Shown here in pieces: positions 8,514 to 17,244 of a stretch of DNA of 64,000 bases. Both the position numbers and the translations under genes were made by a program. Within the stretch, counting starts at the first letter, position 1, and each line of letters starts with the position of its first letter. The stretch is from Mycetocola manganoxydans (GTDB taxonomy: Bacteria; Actinomycetota; Actinomycetes; Actinomycetales; Microbacteriaceae): assembly GCF_003667545.1 (NCBI RefSeq), contig NZ_RCUV01000003.1, forward strand, positions 1 through 64,000, written 5' to 3'. The notes under the pieces were generated by a model. The model was not told where the DNA came from, made no database searches, and saw nothing but the letters and a program-made list of their open reading frames with translations.

Positions 8514-9893
8514 ATGGACGCAACGGTGCAGCCGCTCGATCGGAGAACCCTCGCGAGGTATGCGATCGGTTCGCTCGGAACCGGTGGGTTCGCGACCCTT
8601 CCAGGACTCGTGCTCGTCTACTACCTGACGGACACTCTCGGTGTCGCCGCGCTCGCCGCCGGCCTTCTCGTCGCCGTCGCGAAGATCTGGGACGTCGTCA
8701 TCGACCCGGTGATCGGAAACCGGAGCGACCACAGCCTCGCGACGACCGGATCCCGGCGACGGTTCATGCTGATCGGCGCGCTTGCCCTTCCGGTGTTCTT
8801 CGCGCTCACCTTCGCGGTACCTGCCGCACTCAACCCGGCAGCGTCGATGGCCTGGGTCGCGGTCGCGTTCCTCGGCTGTGCGACGGCATTCAGCCTGTTC
8901 CAGGTGCCGTACATCGGTCTGCCCGCCGAACTCACCCGACGGTACGACGACCGGACCCGGTTGCTCACCTGGCGCGTGGTCGTCCTGACCATCGCCATCC
9001 TCCTCTTCGGAGCGGGAGGACCGATCCTCCGCGGGCTGAGCGACGATCCGCGCGTGGGGTACCTGCTCATGGCCGTCGTGGCTGGGGTCGTCATCGGAGC
9101 CGGGCTCCTCGTCTCGACAACGATCGCACCCCTGAATCCACCGATCGCACGCCGCTCGCCGAACGCTCCCCTCGCCGAGAGCTACCGCGCCGCTCTCGCG
9201 GCGCTGCGGCGCAGTGTTCCGTTCCGCACCCTGCTGGGAACCTTCGTCCTGCAGGCGGTCGCGACCGGAATGATGCTCGCAGGCGCCCAGTACGTCGCGA
9301 CGTGGGTCCTCCGCTCCGAGGCTGCGGTGACCCTGCTGTTCGTCGCACTCATCGCTCCCGCCCTGCTGTGCGCACCGCTGTGGGGCCGGTTCGCCCAACG
9401 GGTCGGCAAGGAGCGAGCGTTCGCCCTCTCCAGCACCGTCTTCGCGGTCGCAGCGCTGTCCCTTCTCGGCATGCTGGTGGTGCCTGGCTCGTGGGTGTAC
9501 GTGCCGGTGGCCGTGGCCGGTGCCGCGTACGCTGGCATGCAATCGCTGCCGCTCGCGATGCTTCCCGACGTCATCTCGGCGGACGCCAGGACCTCGGGCG
9601 ACGGTCACGCGGGAACCTTCAGTGGGGTCTGGACCGCGGGCGAAACGATGGGGATGGCCTTCGGCGCGACGGCGCTCACGCTCGTCCTCGCCGTCACCGG
9701 CTACGCCGAACGGATCGCAGGCGAGACCGTCGAGCAGTCCGGCACCGCGGTCACCGGGATCATTCTGAGCTTCAGCGTCGTTCCCGCGCTGCTCATCGTC
9801 ACGAGCCTGCTTCCGCTCCGCCGGTACCGCCTCCGCCGGGCGGACATCGACACCATCGCCCCACTGAACCGCCAACGGAAAGACGCTTCATGA
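8514..9893 (+). CDS. MFS transporter of the glycoside-pentoside-hexuronide (GPH) type
   Basis: A 459-residue, 12-helix membrane transporter. The early motif KIWDVVIDPVIGNRSD and the FQVPYIGLPAELT stretch match the MelB/GPH cation-symporter group. The real substrate of such proteins is often not a sugar. The last base of its stop overlaps the start of the PLP lyase gene (ATGA at 9890), so the transporter may carry the substrate or product of that enzyme. The transcript looks leaderless, with TAGGCT (8502-8507) six bases before the ATG. It is divergent from hutG, which has a similar start, so a link to histidine metabolism cannot be excluded. Confidence 0.85.
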   Translation: MDATVQPLDRRTLARYAIGSLGTGGFATLPGLVLVYYLTDTLGVAALAAGLLVAVAKIWDVVIDPVIGNRSDHSLATTGSRRRFMLIGALALPVFFALTFAVPAALNPAASMAWVAVAFLGCATAFSLFQVPYIGLPAELTRRYDDRTRLLTWRVVVLTIAILLFGAGGPILRGLSDDPRVGYLLMAVVAGVVIGAGLLVSTTIAPLNPPIARRSPNAPLAESYRAALAALRRSVPFRTLLGTFVLQAVATGMMLAGAQYVATWVLRSEAAVTLLFVALIAPALLCAPLWGRFAQRVGKERAFALSSTVFAVAALSLLGMLVVPGSWVYVPVAVAGAAYAGMQSLPLAMLPDVISADARTSGDGHAGTFSGVWTAGETMGMAFGATALTLVLAVTGYAERIAGETVEQSGTAVTGIILSFSVVPALLIVTSLLPLRRYRLRRADIDTIAPLNRQRKDAS

Positions 9894-11383
9894 CATCCGC
9901 CCTGTCCGACCGATCCACAGACATCCTCGCCCGGCTCACAGCACTGAGGCAGGCCGATGCTCCGACCCACGGCGGCCGGGTCCTCTCCTACGTCTATGAC
10001 TCCGGGCTGGCAGAACTGGACGAACTCGCGGCCGAGGCGATCCGCATCATGCAACCCGTGAACGGACTCGACCCGACCACCTTTCCGTCGGTCGCGGCGA
10101 TGGAACGCGACCTCGTGGGGTTCGCACGACGGATGCTGCACGGGGGCGACGACGTCACCGGCTCTGTCACCTCCGGCGGCACCGAAAGTTGCCTTCTCGC
10201 CGTGAAGACGGCGCGTGACGTGTGGCGCGCCGCCGGAGGCGCGGGTGCGCCTCGCCTGGTCGCACCCGTCACCGTGCACGCCGCGTTCTCGAAGGCAGCG
10301 CAGTATCTCGGTCTCGATCTCGACCTCGTGCCGGTCAGCGCAGACGGCCAGGTCGCCGCTGACGCCCTCACCGCACGGTTCGGTCCGGATGTCGCGCTCG
10401 TCGTCGTGTCCGCACCCGCATACCCCCATGCGTCGCTCGACCCGATTGCCGCGGTGGCCGCGGCTGCCCAGGCGGCTGGCATCGCGTGCCACGTCGACGC
10501 CTGCATCGGCGGCTGGGTGCTCCCGTGGTGGTCGCCGGACGACCCCCTGCCGACGTGGGATTTCGCCGCCCCCGGAGTCACGAGTATCTCTGCCGACCTG
10601 CACAAGTTCGGGTACGCGCCGAAGGGAGCATCCGTTCTGCTGCATCGCGGCCGTGACCGCCATCGGGCCCAGTACTTCGCCACGAGACGCTGGCCCGGTT
10701 ATCCCGTCGTCAACGCGACGATGCTCGGATCCAAGTCGGCGGGCGCGCTCGCCGCCGCGTGGGCGATCGTCGAGCGGCTCGGCGAATCCGGTTTCGCGGA
10801 GCTCGCCGCCTCCTGTCGCCGGTCGACGGATGCCGTCACCACCGCGATCGACGCCATCGACGGTCTCCGTGTGGTCGGCTCCCCCGTCGGGCCGCTGTGT
10901 GCGGTGGCGACGGACGAGTCCCTCCCCGCCCAGCGGCGCGTCGATCCCCACCACTGGGCCGACCGGGTCCGTTCCCACGGCTGGTTGCTGCAGTTGCAGC
11001 CGGGGCATCTGCAGTCGGACGGCAGCCGGCTGCCCCACACCACCCACCTCACCATCACACCGGTGACCGAGTCGGTGCTCCCCGACCTGGTCGCTGCCCT
11101 CCGCACCGCAGCCGATGAGGTTCGCGGGGTGCCTGCGGTGACCGCGGACGACGTGCTCGGTGCCCTGCCGGTGGGGTTCGGCGACGTGCTCGGAAGTCTC
11201 GCGAACCGGAGCCGGCCGATCGACTCGGCCGAGGCATCCGCTCTGCTCGCCGGGATCGGAATTCGTTCCGGCGGCGCGCTCCCCGAGCGGATGGCGCCGC
11301 TGCTTGCGCTGCTCGAATCCCTGCCCGCACCGCTGACCGAGCGCCTGCTCGTGGAGTTGCTCGCGGGCCTCGTCGACCCCTGA
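9890..11383 (+). CDS. PLP-dependent lyase/decarboxylase, sphingosine-1-phosphate-lyase-like
   Basis: A 497-residue fold-type I PLP enzyme of the group II decarboxylase superfamily. Key parts are the phosphate-binding VTSGGTESCLLAVK, the aspartate of CHVDACIGGW, and the lysine in SADLHKFGYAPKGASVLL that would bind PLP. HKFGYAPKG closely follows the sphingosine-1-phosphate lyase pattern rather than that of glutamate or aromatic decarboxylases. A C-terminal extension of ~60 residues (from about residue 435) is not part of the core. The start is the ATG in the ATGA overlap with the transporter stop. The substrate is unknown: a phosphorylated amino alcohol or an amino acid are the options. Confidence 0.82.
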   Translation: MTSALSDRSTDILARLTALRQADAPTHGGRVLSYVYDSGLAELDELAAEAIRIMQPVNGLDPTTFPSVAAMERDLVGFARRMLHGGDDVTGSVTSGGTESCLLAVKTARDVWRAAGGAGAPRLVAPVTVHAAFSKAAQYLGLDLDLVPVSADGQVAADALTARFGPDVALVVVSAPAYPHASLDPIAAVAAAAQAAGIACHVDACIGGWVLPWWSPDDPLPTWDFAAPGVTSISADLHKFGYAPKGASVLLHRGRDRHRAQYFATRRWPGYPVVNATMLGSKSAGALAAAWAIVERLGESGFAELAASCRRSTDAVTTAIDAIDGLRVVGSPVGPLCAVATDESLPAQRRVDPHHWADRVRSHGWLLQLQPGHLQSDGSRLPHTTHLTITPVTESVLPDLVAALRTAADEVRGVPAVTADDVLGALPVGFGDVLGSLANRSRPIDSAEASALLAGIGIRSGGALPERMAPLLALLESLPAPLTERLLVELLAGLVDP

Positions 11384-11402
11384 GCGCGCCCGCAGAGCCG
11401 GC

Positions 11403-11468
11403 GTTTTCACTCCTCCCGGACCGGAACACCCGGTACGCCGGGTGATTCCGTCCGGGACGGGTGAAAAC
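11403..11468. terminator. Large bidirectional hairpin between convergent genes
   Basis: Two 31-base arms (11403-11433 and 11438-11468) pair with only about four mismatches around a TACG loop. Each arm begins or ends with GTTTTCAC/GTGAAAAC, so a T-rich side is present on both strands. It lies between the stops of the PLP lyase and the RND gene and would end both transcripts. Confidence 0.8.
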
Positions 11469-11485
11469 GTGCGAGCGGATGCCGC

Positions 11486-14400
11486 CTACGCGTCTCGCGC
11501 GGCCCGTCGCGCGAGACGTCGCTCGCGGGCGCCCTCGACGAGGTTGTAGAGCGTCGGCAGCACGATGAGCGTGAGGAACGTCGACGATACGAGCCCGCCG
11601 ATGACGACGATCGCGAGCGGCTGCGAGATGAAGCCGCCGTGACCGGTGATGCCGAGAGCCATGGGCACGAGCGCGAAGATCGTCGCCAGCGCGGTCATGA
11701 GAATCGGGCGGAGCCTGCGGCTCGAACCGTGTCGAACCGCATCGGCGACGGCCATGCCCCTGTCCCGGTACTGGTTGACGAGGTCGACGAGCACGATCGC
11801 GTTGGTGACGACGATTCCGATGAGCATGAGCACACCGATGAGGGATGCCACGCCAAGCGGAACACCGGTCAGCACCTGCAGGCCGATCGCACCGGTTGCC
11901 GCGAACGGCACGGACACGAGCAGAAGCAGCGGCTGCCGCAGCGACCGGAAGGTGGCCACCATGACGACGTACACGATGAGGATCGCGGCGAGCAGGGCGA
12001 GTCCGAGCTGCTGGAATGCGGTCGACTGGTCGGCCGTCACGCCGCCAAGGGTCGCCGTGGCTCCGCCATCGAGGTCGAGCTCGTCGACCGCTGTGGCGAC
12101 CTCCGCGCTCGCTGTGCCGATGTTGTCGCTCGCCGGTGTGATCGCGACGGTTGCTGACCGCTGCCCGCGCACCGTCGTGATCGACGACGGTCCATCGACC
12201 TCGCCGACGGTCGCGAGCGAGTCGAGACGTACCGGGCCGAGCACCGTCGGAACGGTGAGGGCCGAGAGCTCATCGACGGACGCGGGCGGGTCCTCGCTCG
12301 CGAGGTAGATGCTCACGGTGGTCTCGTCGATGACGACGGTACCGATCGTCGACGGCTGCATCGCGGCAGACACGAGTCCGCCGAGCGCGACCTCGGAGTA
12401 GCCGGCCTCTGCGGCGCGAAGCCGGTCGACCTGCACCGCGATGTATGGCCGCGAGTCGCTCAGGTTGTTGGTGACCTGGCGCATCCCCTCGAGGTCTCGC
12501 GCCGCTTCGGTCACGGCATCCGTCGCCTCGCGCAGGGTCTCTTCGTCCGGAGCGGTGATGTCGACCTCGATGTCGCTGGACGCACCGAACCCACCGGATG
12601 CCGCCACCTCGATCTCGCCAGCTCCCTCGATCTCGGCGAGCTCATCGCGCACGCGGGACTGAAGGGCTTCCTGGTCGGCGTCTTCGTTCGTGGTGATCGA
12701 ATAGGTGATGCTTCCTGAGCCTCCGCCGACGAAGGCGTCGCGGATCGAGCTGCCGGAGGACCCGATCGAGAGCTGGACGCTTTCGATGTCGTCGATGTCG
12801 CGCAGGGCGTCCTCGACGAGGGTCGCCGCGGCATCCTGCGATTCGAGGCTCGCGCCGACCGGGAGGGTCTGCGACACGTTGAGCGTGTTCTGACCCGAGT
12901 CGCCGAGGAAGTTGGTCTTCATGAACGGCACGAGAGCGAGGGTCCCGCCGAGGACGAGCACGGCGAGGAGAATCGTCACGACCGAGTGCTGGAGCGTCCA
13001 GTTGAGAACCGGGAGGTAGCCCTTCTGCAGTCGCGTCGGCGAGTCGAGTTCGTCATCGATGTCACCGCCGTTCCTGCGGCCGCGGCGCGTGACGGCGCCC
13101 GAGGGAGTCGCGGACGCGGTTTCATCGGCGGAGAGCACGGCGACGGCGGGCGACTCGGAGTTCGTTGTCGCCTCGGCCGCAGCGGCAGCACCGGTGCGTT
13201 TGGGTGCCGTCAGGTGCTCGTCACCGACGATCGCCGGTGACGCGAAGACCCCGGCGGGAAGGTCGCGCGCGGTCTCTGCGGCCGGCTCGACAGGTGCGGG
13301 GGCGGCATCCTCTGCGCTCGCCGTGGCCTTCGCGACCGTCGCGGCCTTCCTGGCCTCGGCGCGGGAGACGCGCGCGGGGCGGACCCCAGTAGCCTCGCCC
13401 TTCGACTCTTTGGCGCGGAGGAACCAGTACGCGAGTACCGGCACGATCGTGAGCGAGACGAGGAGCGACGCGAGCAGTGCGATGGTCACGGTGAGCGCGA
13501 ACGGGCGGAACAGTTCCCCGGTCATGTCGCCGACGAAGGCGAGCGGGAGGAACACCGCAACGGTGGTGATCGTCGACGCGGTGATCGCGCCGGCGACCTC
13601 ACGCACAGCGGTGAGAATCGAGAAAGCACGGCCGTCAGGGCTGCGGTCCCTGGCGTTGGACATGTGGCGCTTGATGTTCTCGATGACGACGATCGAGTCG
13701 TCGACCACCCGGCCGATCGCGATCGTGAGAGCACCGAGCGTCAGGATGTTGAGGGTGTAGCCGGTGGCCTGCAGGCCGATGAACGTGATGAGCACCGACG
13801 TCGGGATGGAGATGGCGGTGACGAGCGTCGCGCGGACGTCGAGGAGGAACACGAGGATGATGAGCACCGCGAACACGAGGCCGAGCAGCCCCTCGGTCGC
13901 GAGAGCTTCGATCGATTCCTCGATGTACGGCGCCTGGTCGAAGACGATGGCGAGTTCGACGTCACTGCCGAGCGATTCTTCAAGGCCGGGGATGAGAGCG
14001 CGGACGCCTTTCGACACATCGACGGTGTTCGCTGCGGGGAGCTTCGTCACCGCGATGGTGAGCGCTGGCTGCCCGTCGACGCGCGAGATACTCGTGACGG
14101 GGTTGTCGGTGAGGGCGACGGATGCCACGTCGCCGAGAGTGCGGACCTCACCCGACGACTGTCCGACGAGCGGCAGGGCGGCGATGTCCTCGACGGAGCC
14201 CAGCTTCGACCCGGTCTGCACGGCGAAGGTGGTGTCGCTCTCGGTGATGTCACCGGCCGGCTGGAGAACACCGTTCTGCTGGAGGGTTCGGCTGATCGCC
14301 GCGGTGGTGAGGCCTGCACCCTGCAGCTCGGCGGCATCCGGGGTGATCGTGACACGCTGGCCGACGTTGCCGACCACGGCGGCTTCGCGAACGCCGTCCA

Positions 14401-14902
14401 CGTCTTCGATGTCGGGAACGGCGGTACGGGCGAGAGCATCGGAGAGGGCGTCCGTGTCGCCATCTGCTCCGGTGGCAGCGAGCTGCAGCACGGGGAGATC
14501 GTCGAGGCTGCCCGACAGGACCTGGGGGTCGACGTCGGCGGGGAGCTGGGACTTGATCCGGTTGATCGCCTGGTTGATCTTCTGCTCAGCGGTCGCGAGA
14601 TCGGTGCCGTAGGTGAACGTCGCTGAGATGAGGCTGAGGTTCGTCGACGATGTGGCCGCTGTCGATTCGAGGCCGGCGACGCCCTGGATGGCCGTCTCGA
14701 TCGGCGTGGAGACGTCGTCGTTGACCACGGCCGGCGCTGCACCGGGGTAGTTGGTGATCACGGCCAGCTGCGGGAACTGCACGCTGGGTGCGAGCTCCTG
14801 CTTGAGGCTCGTCAGCGCGATACCGCCGAACACGGCGGCGACGATGGTCACGAGCGCGATGAGCGCACGGTTTTTCATGCTCAGAACAGCGAGGGCGTGC
14901 AC
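11486..14902 (-). CDS. RND (AcrB/HAE1-type) efflux permease
   Basis: An 1138-residue inner-membrane exporter. The N-terminal helix, the porter domain motif YPGAAPAVVNDDVSTPIE, and the helix-4 proton relay GRVVDDSIVVIENIKRH with its Asp pair mark it as an AcrB-like RND pump. A second transmembrane set (IGIVVTNAIVLVDLVNQYRD) follows. Between the two halves is an Ala/Pro-rich insertion of about 120 residues (roughly 500-625). There is no membrane-fusion or outer-membrane partner nearby, as expected for a monoderm actinobacterium. Substrates could be drugs or lipids. The start at 14902 sits ~150 bases from the stop of the upstream MocR gene, so it probably has its own promoter. Confidence 0.93.
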   Translation of the reverse strand: MHALAVLSMKNRALIALVTIVAAVFGGIALTSLKQELAPSVQFPQLAVITNYPGAAPAVVNDDVSTPIETAIQGVAGLESTAATSSTNLSLISATFTYGTDLATAEQKINQAINRIKSQLPADVDPQVLSGSLDDLPVLQLAATGADGDTDALSDALARTAVPDIEDVDGVREAAVVGNVGQRVTITPDAAELQGAGLTTAAISRTLQQNGVLQPAGDITESDTTFAVQTGSKLGSVEDIAALPLVGQSSGEVRTLGDVASVALTDNPVTSISRVDGQPALTIAVTKLPAANTVDVSKGVRALIPGLEESLGSDVELAIVFDQAPYIEESIEALATEGLLGLVFAVLIILVFLLDVRATLVTAISIPTSVLITFIGLQATGYTLNILTLGALTIAIGRVVDDSIVVIENIKRHMSNARDRSPDGRAFSILTAVREVAGAITASTITTVAVFLPLAFVGDMTGELFRPFALTVTIALLASLLVSLTIVPVLAYWFLRAKESKGEATGVRPARVSRAEARKAATVAKATASAEDAAPAPVEPAAETARDLPAGVFASPAIVGDEHLTAPKRTGAAAAAEATTNSESPAVAVLSADETASATPSGAVTRRGRRNGGDIDDELDSPTRLQKGYLPVLNWTLQHSVVTILLAVLVLGGTLALVPFMKTNFLGDSGQNTLNVSQTLPVGASLESQDAAATLVEDALRDIDDIESVQLSIGSSGSSIRDAFVGGGSGSITYSITTNEDADQEALQSRVRDELAEIEGAGEIEVAASGGFGASSDIEVDITAPDEETLREATDAVTEAARDLEGMRQVTNNLSDSRPYIAVQVDRLRAAEAGYSEVALGGLVSAAMQPSTIGTVVIDETTVSIYLASEDPPASVDELSALTVPTVLGPVRLDSLATVGEVDGPSSITTVRGQRSATVAITPASDNIGTASAEVATAVDELDLDGGATATLGGVTADQSTAFQQLGLALLAAILIVYVVMVATFRSLRQPLLLLVSVPFAATGAIGLQVLTGVPLGVASLIGVLMLIGIVVTNAIVLVDLVNQYRDRGMAVADAVRHGSSRRLRPILMTALATIFALVPMALGITGHGGFISQPLAIVVIGGLVSSTFLTLIVLPTLYNLVEGARERRLARRAARDA

Positions 14903-15050
14903 GATTCTCCTGAAGGCCAGCGAAGGATGCCGCGATCGCGACGGAGCGAGCGATCTTTCGGCCGCTCAGCCTGTAAAAGTCTGTCACAGCGGCGGGTCGG
15001 CCCAGCACCGTTTGCCCGGCGAATCCGGTACCTCAGGGGATGCTCCCAGT

Positions 15051-16484
15051 TCAGACCATCTCGGAGAGGAGCGCTGCGTCCGGAACCGGCGCCCGCATGA
15101 TGGATTGCCAGGCACCGGCGAGGGCGTCGAGGGCGCGTTCCGTGTCTCCGACGGCATAGGTGATGGGGATGCGAAGGAACCTCTCGAAGGCACCGTCAAC
15201 ACCGAATCGCGGACCCGCCGCGATGAGAAGGCCCTGGCTGCGGGCCGCGAGGACGAGTTGCGAACTCACCGGTGCGCCGAGGCTCGTCCAGATCGCGAGC
15301 CCGCCCTGCACGTGCGGAACATCCCAGTGCGGCAGACGGTCGGCGAGGATCTCTTCGACGCGGTCCCTCGTCGCCGCGAGCTGCCTGCGCCGACCGGCGA
15401 GGATCGCATCCATCTCTGGAAGCAGTTCGAGCACGGCGAGTTGCTCGAGCACAGGCGTTCCCAGGTCACCGACGCTGCGGGCGGCGACGAGTTTTCGGAT
15501 GACTCCCCGATCGGCGCGGATCCAACCGACCCGGAGTCCGCCCCAGATGGTTTTGCCGACAGACCCGATGGTGAGGATCTTCGCCCCGGCATCGTCGGAG
15601 GCGGCGAACGGGACGAACGGGGTCCCCCTGTCGATGTCGAGTTCGGCCGTGGTTTCGTCGATGACGAGGACGGTGCCCTGGCGTGCGGCCGCGCGGCATA
15701 CCCGCCGTCGGGTTCCGGCGGGCATCGTCGCGCCGGTGGGATTGTGGAAGTCCGGCATCAGGTATGCGAGCGTCGGTGACGACCGGTCGATCGCCTGCTC
15801 CAGCTCATCGGTGTCCCAGCCGCCGTCGGTCGTCACCGCAACGGGAACGAGGCGGGCTCCCGCCGACCGCAGCGCGTCGTGCGCATGCGGATAGGTGGGA
15901 TGCTCGATCACGGCACGGTCTCCGCGCGAGAGGTGCGTCCTCGCGATCAGGCCGATCGCGTGCTGGGCGCCGAGGGTGACGAGAATCTCGTCCGGCGAGG
16001 TCGGCAGCCCGGCGTCGATGTACCGCTCGGCGATCGCCGCTCGAAGTTCCGGGAGCCCGATCGTGTCGTAGTCGAAGGAATCGAGGTAGTGCGGCAGCTT
16101 CAGCGCGGCGCGTTGCGCGGCCTCCACCAGGCGGGGATCCGCCGGGAGCGCCGCCTTGCTGAAGTCCAGATACCCGAAGGCACTCGACGGCCCTGGTCCC
16201 GGTCGCGCTCCTGGCAACTGGGCAACGCTGCCTGATCCGCGCACGCTCTCGAGGTAGTCGCTGTCACGAAGTTCGCGGTACGCAGCCGTGACGGTCGTCC
16301 TCGAGACGTCGAGACGCTCGGCGAGGTCGCGTTCGGCGGGAATACGGGTACCAGCGGGAATCCGCCCGTCTACGATGAGGAGACGGATGCGACCGGCCAA
16401 CGAACGATAAGCGGCTTCGTCGTCGGTGCGCCACCTCCCCAGAAGGGCGGCGAGCGCTCGGGCCGTGATGTGGACCTCTGACAT
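15051..16484 (-). CDS. MocR-type (GntR winged helix + aminotransferase) regulator, YczR-like
   Basis: A 477-residue protein. It has an N-terminal GntR winged helix (LAGRIRLLIVDGRIPAG, then DVSRTTVTAAYRELR) fused to a fold-type I aminotransferase domain from about residue 105. That domain keeps PDFHNPTGA, VIDETTAELD and the PLP-lysine segment GSVGKTIWGGLRVGW. MocR proteins use PLP or PLP adducts as effectors. It is divergent from a yczE-type membrane gene only ~60 bases away. From established comparative work, MocR regulators paired with YczE proteins (the YczR group) control that neighbour. The intergenic ATTGG/CCAAT half-sites support this here. Confidence 0.92.
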   Translation of the reverse strand: MSEVHITARALAALLGRWRTDDEAAYRSLAGRIRLLIVDGRIPAGTRIPAERDLAERLDVSRTTVTAAYRELRDSDYLESVRGSGSVAQLPGARPGPGPSSAFGYLDFSKAALPADPRLVEAAQRAALKLPHYLDSFDYDTIGLPELRAAIAERYIDAGLPTSPDEILVTLGAQHAIGLIARTHLSRGDRAVIEHPTYPHAHDALRSAGARLVPVAVTTDGGWDTDELEQAIDRSSPTLAYLMPDFHNPTGATMPAGTRRRVCRAAARQGTVLVIDETTAELDIDRGTPFVPFAASDDAGAKILTIGSVGKTIWGGLRVGWIRADRGVIRKLVAARSVGDLGTPVLEQLAVLELLPEMDAILAGRRRQLAATRDRVEEILADRLPHWDVPHVQGGLAIWTSLGAPVSSQLVLAARSQGLLIAAGPRFGVDGAFERFLRIPITYAVGDTERALDALAGAWQSIMRAPVPDAALLSEMV

Positions 16485-16500
16485 GAGGCCACTCTAGATC

Positions 16501-16537
16501 GATTGGCCTCTTGTCGAAAGGCCAATTTTGAAATTGG
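16501..16537. promoter_or_regulatory. Candidate MocR/YczR operator
   Basis: The 60-base divergent region holds ATTGGCCT (16502-16509) facing AGGCCAAT (16519-16526), and a second dyad CCAATTT-TG-AAATTGG (16522-16537) sharing the middle half-site. The 12-mer GATTGGCCTCTT at 16501-16512 is repeated inside the yczE coding start at 16573-16584. Confidence 0.6.
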
Positions 16538-16546
16538 ATTGTGATC

Positions 16547-17194
16547 ATGCTCCGACGCGCCCTCCAACTGCTGATTGGCCTCTTCCTGTACGGCATCGCG
16601 CTCGCGTTGATCGTGCGCGCCGCCATCGGCGTCGCCCCGTGGGATGTCCTGACGCAGGGTCTCTCGCTCAAGACCGGCTGGGGCTTCGGCGCGCTGACGA
16701 TCGTGATCGGCGTGATCGTCCTCGTTCTGTGGATCCCGCTCAAGCAGAAGCCGGGAGTGGGAACCGTGCTCAACGTGCTGCTCGTCGGCCCGGCCGCCGA
16801 CTTCGGGCTCTGGTTGATTCCCGAGGGCCTCGACCTGTGGCTCCGCATCCTGATGTTCCCTGCGGGACTGTTCGTGCTGGCTCTCGCAACGGGCCTCTAC
16901 CTTGGTGCCCGTTTCGGCGCCGGCCCGCGCGACGGCCTCATGACCGGCATCCACGAGCGGACCGGGTGGCCGATCTGGGTCGGTCGCACGCTCATCGAAG
17001 CCTCGGTGCTCGCCGCCGGCTGGGTTCTCGGCGGCAACGTCGGTGTCGGAACCGTGCTGTTTGCTCTTCTCGTCGGACCGCTCTGCAACATCACCATCCC
17101 GTGGTTCCGGATCGAGCTTCCCCGCGAGGAGAAGCGGGAACTCGAAGGCTCCGTCAAGCCGAGCGAACCGTTCGTCGACTCCCCCGCCAACTGA
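16547..17194 (+). CDS. yczE: YczE/YyaS/YitT family membrane protein
   Basis: A 215-residue protein with about five hydrophobic helices. It carries the YczE motifs GLFLYGIALALIVRAAIGVAPWDVL, here near residues 10-34, and LGARFGAGPRDGLMTGIHERTG near the middle. The molecular function of the family is unknown; transport has been proposed. The divergent MocR regulator is its usual partner. A GTG at 16541 is an alternative start. Neither has a visible ribosome binding site, and the transcript may be leaderless or nearly so. It is followed by a strong terminator shared with the convergent merR gene. Confidence 0.88.
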   Translation: MLRRALQLLIGLFLYGIALALIVRAAIGVAPWDVLTQGLSLKTGWGFGALTIVIGVIVLVLWIPLKQKPGVGTVLNVLLVGPAADFGLWLIPEGLDLWLRILMFPAGLFVLALATGLYLGARFGAGPRDGLMTGIHERTGWPIWVGRTLIEASVLAAGWVLGGNVGVGTVLFALLVGPLCNITIPWFRIELPREEKRELEGSVKPSEPFVDSPAN

Positions 17195-17233
17195 AGCGGC
17201 ATCCGCTCGTCGCGAGGAAGAACGGATGCCGCT
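17195..17233. terminator. Bidirectional terminator between yczE and merR genes
   Basis: A perfect 11-bp inverted repeat (17195-17205 with 17223-17233), again made of GCGGCATCCG/CGGATGCCGC, with a 17-base loop, between two convergent stops. Confidence 0.72.
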
Positions 17234-17244
17234 CGCCCCGACTC

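Noticed and set aside
7625-9889. Open frame running into the PLP lyase gene, giving a 1252-residue protein
   Set aside because: The part before 9890 is out of frame with, or antisense to, hutG and the transporter, is Arg-rich as expected for a shadow frame, and the ATGA overlap gives a natural start at 9890.
13664-14626. Open frame opposite the RND gene
   Set aside because: It is low complexity with no family features, an antisense shadow of a conserved pump gene.
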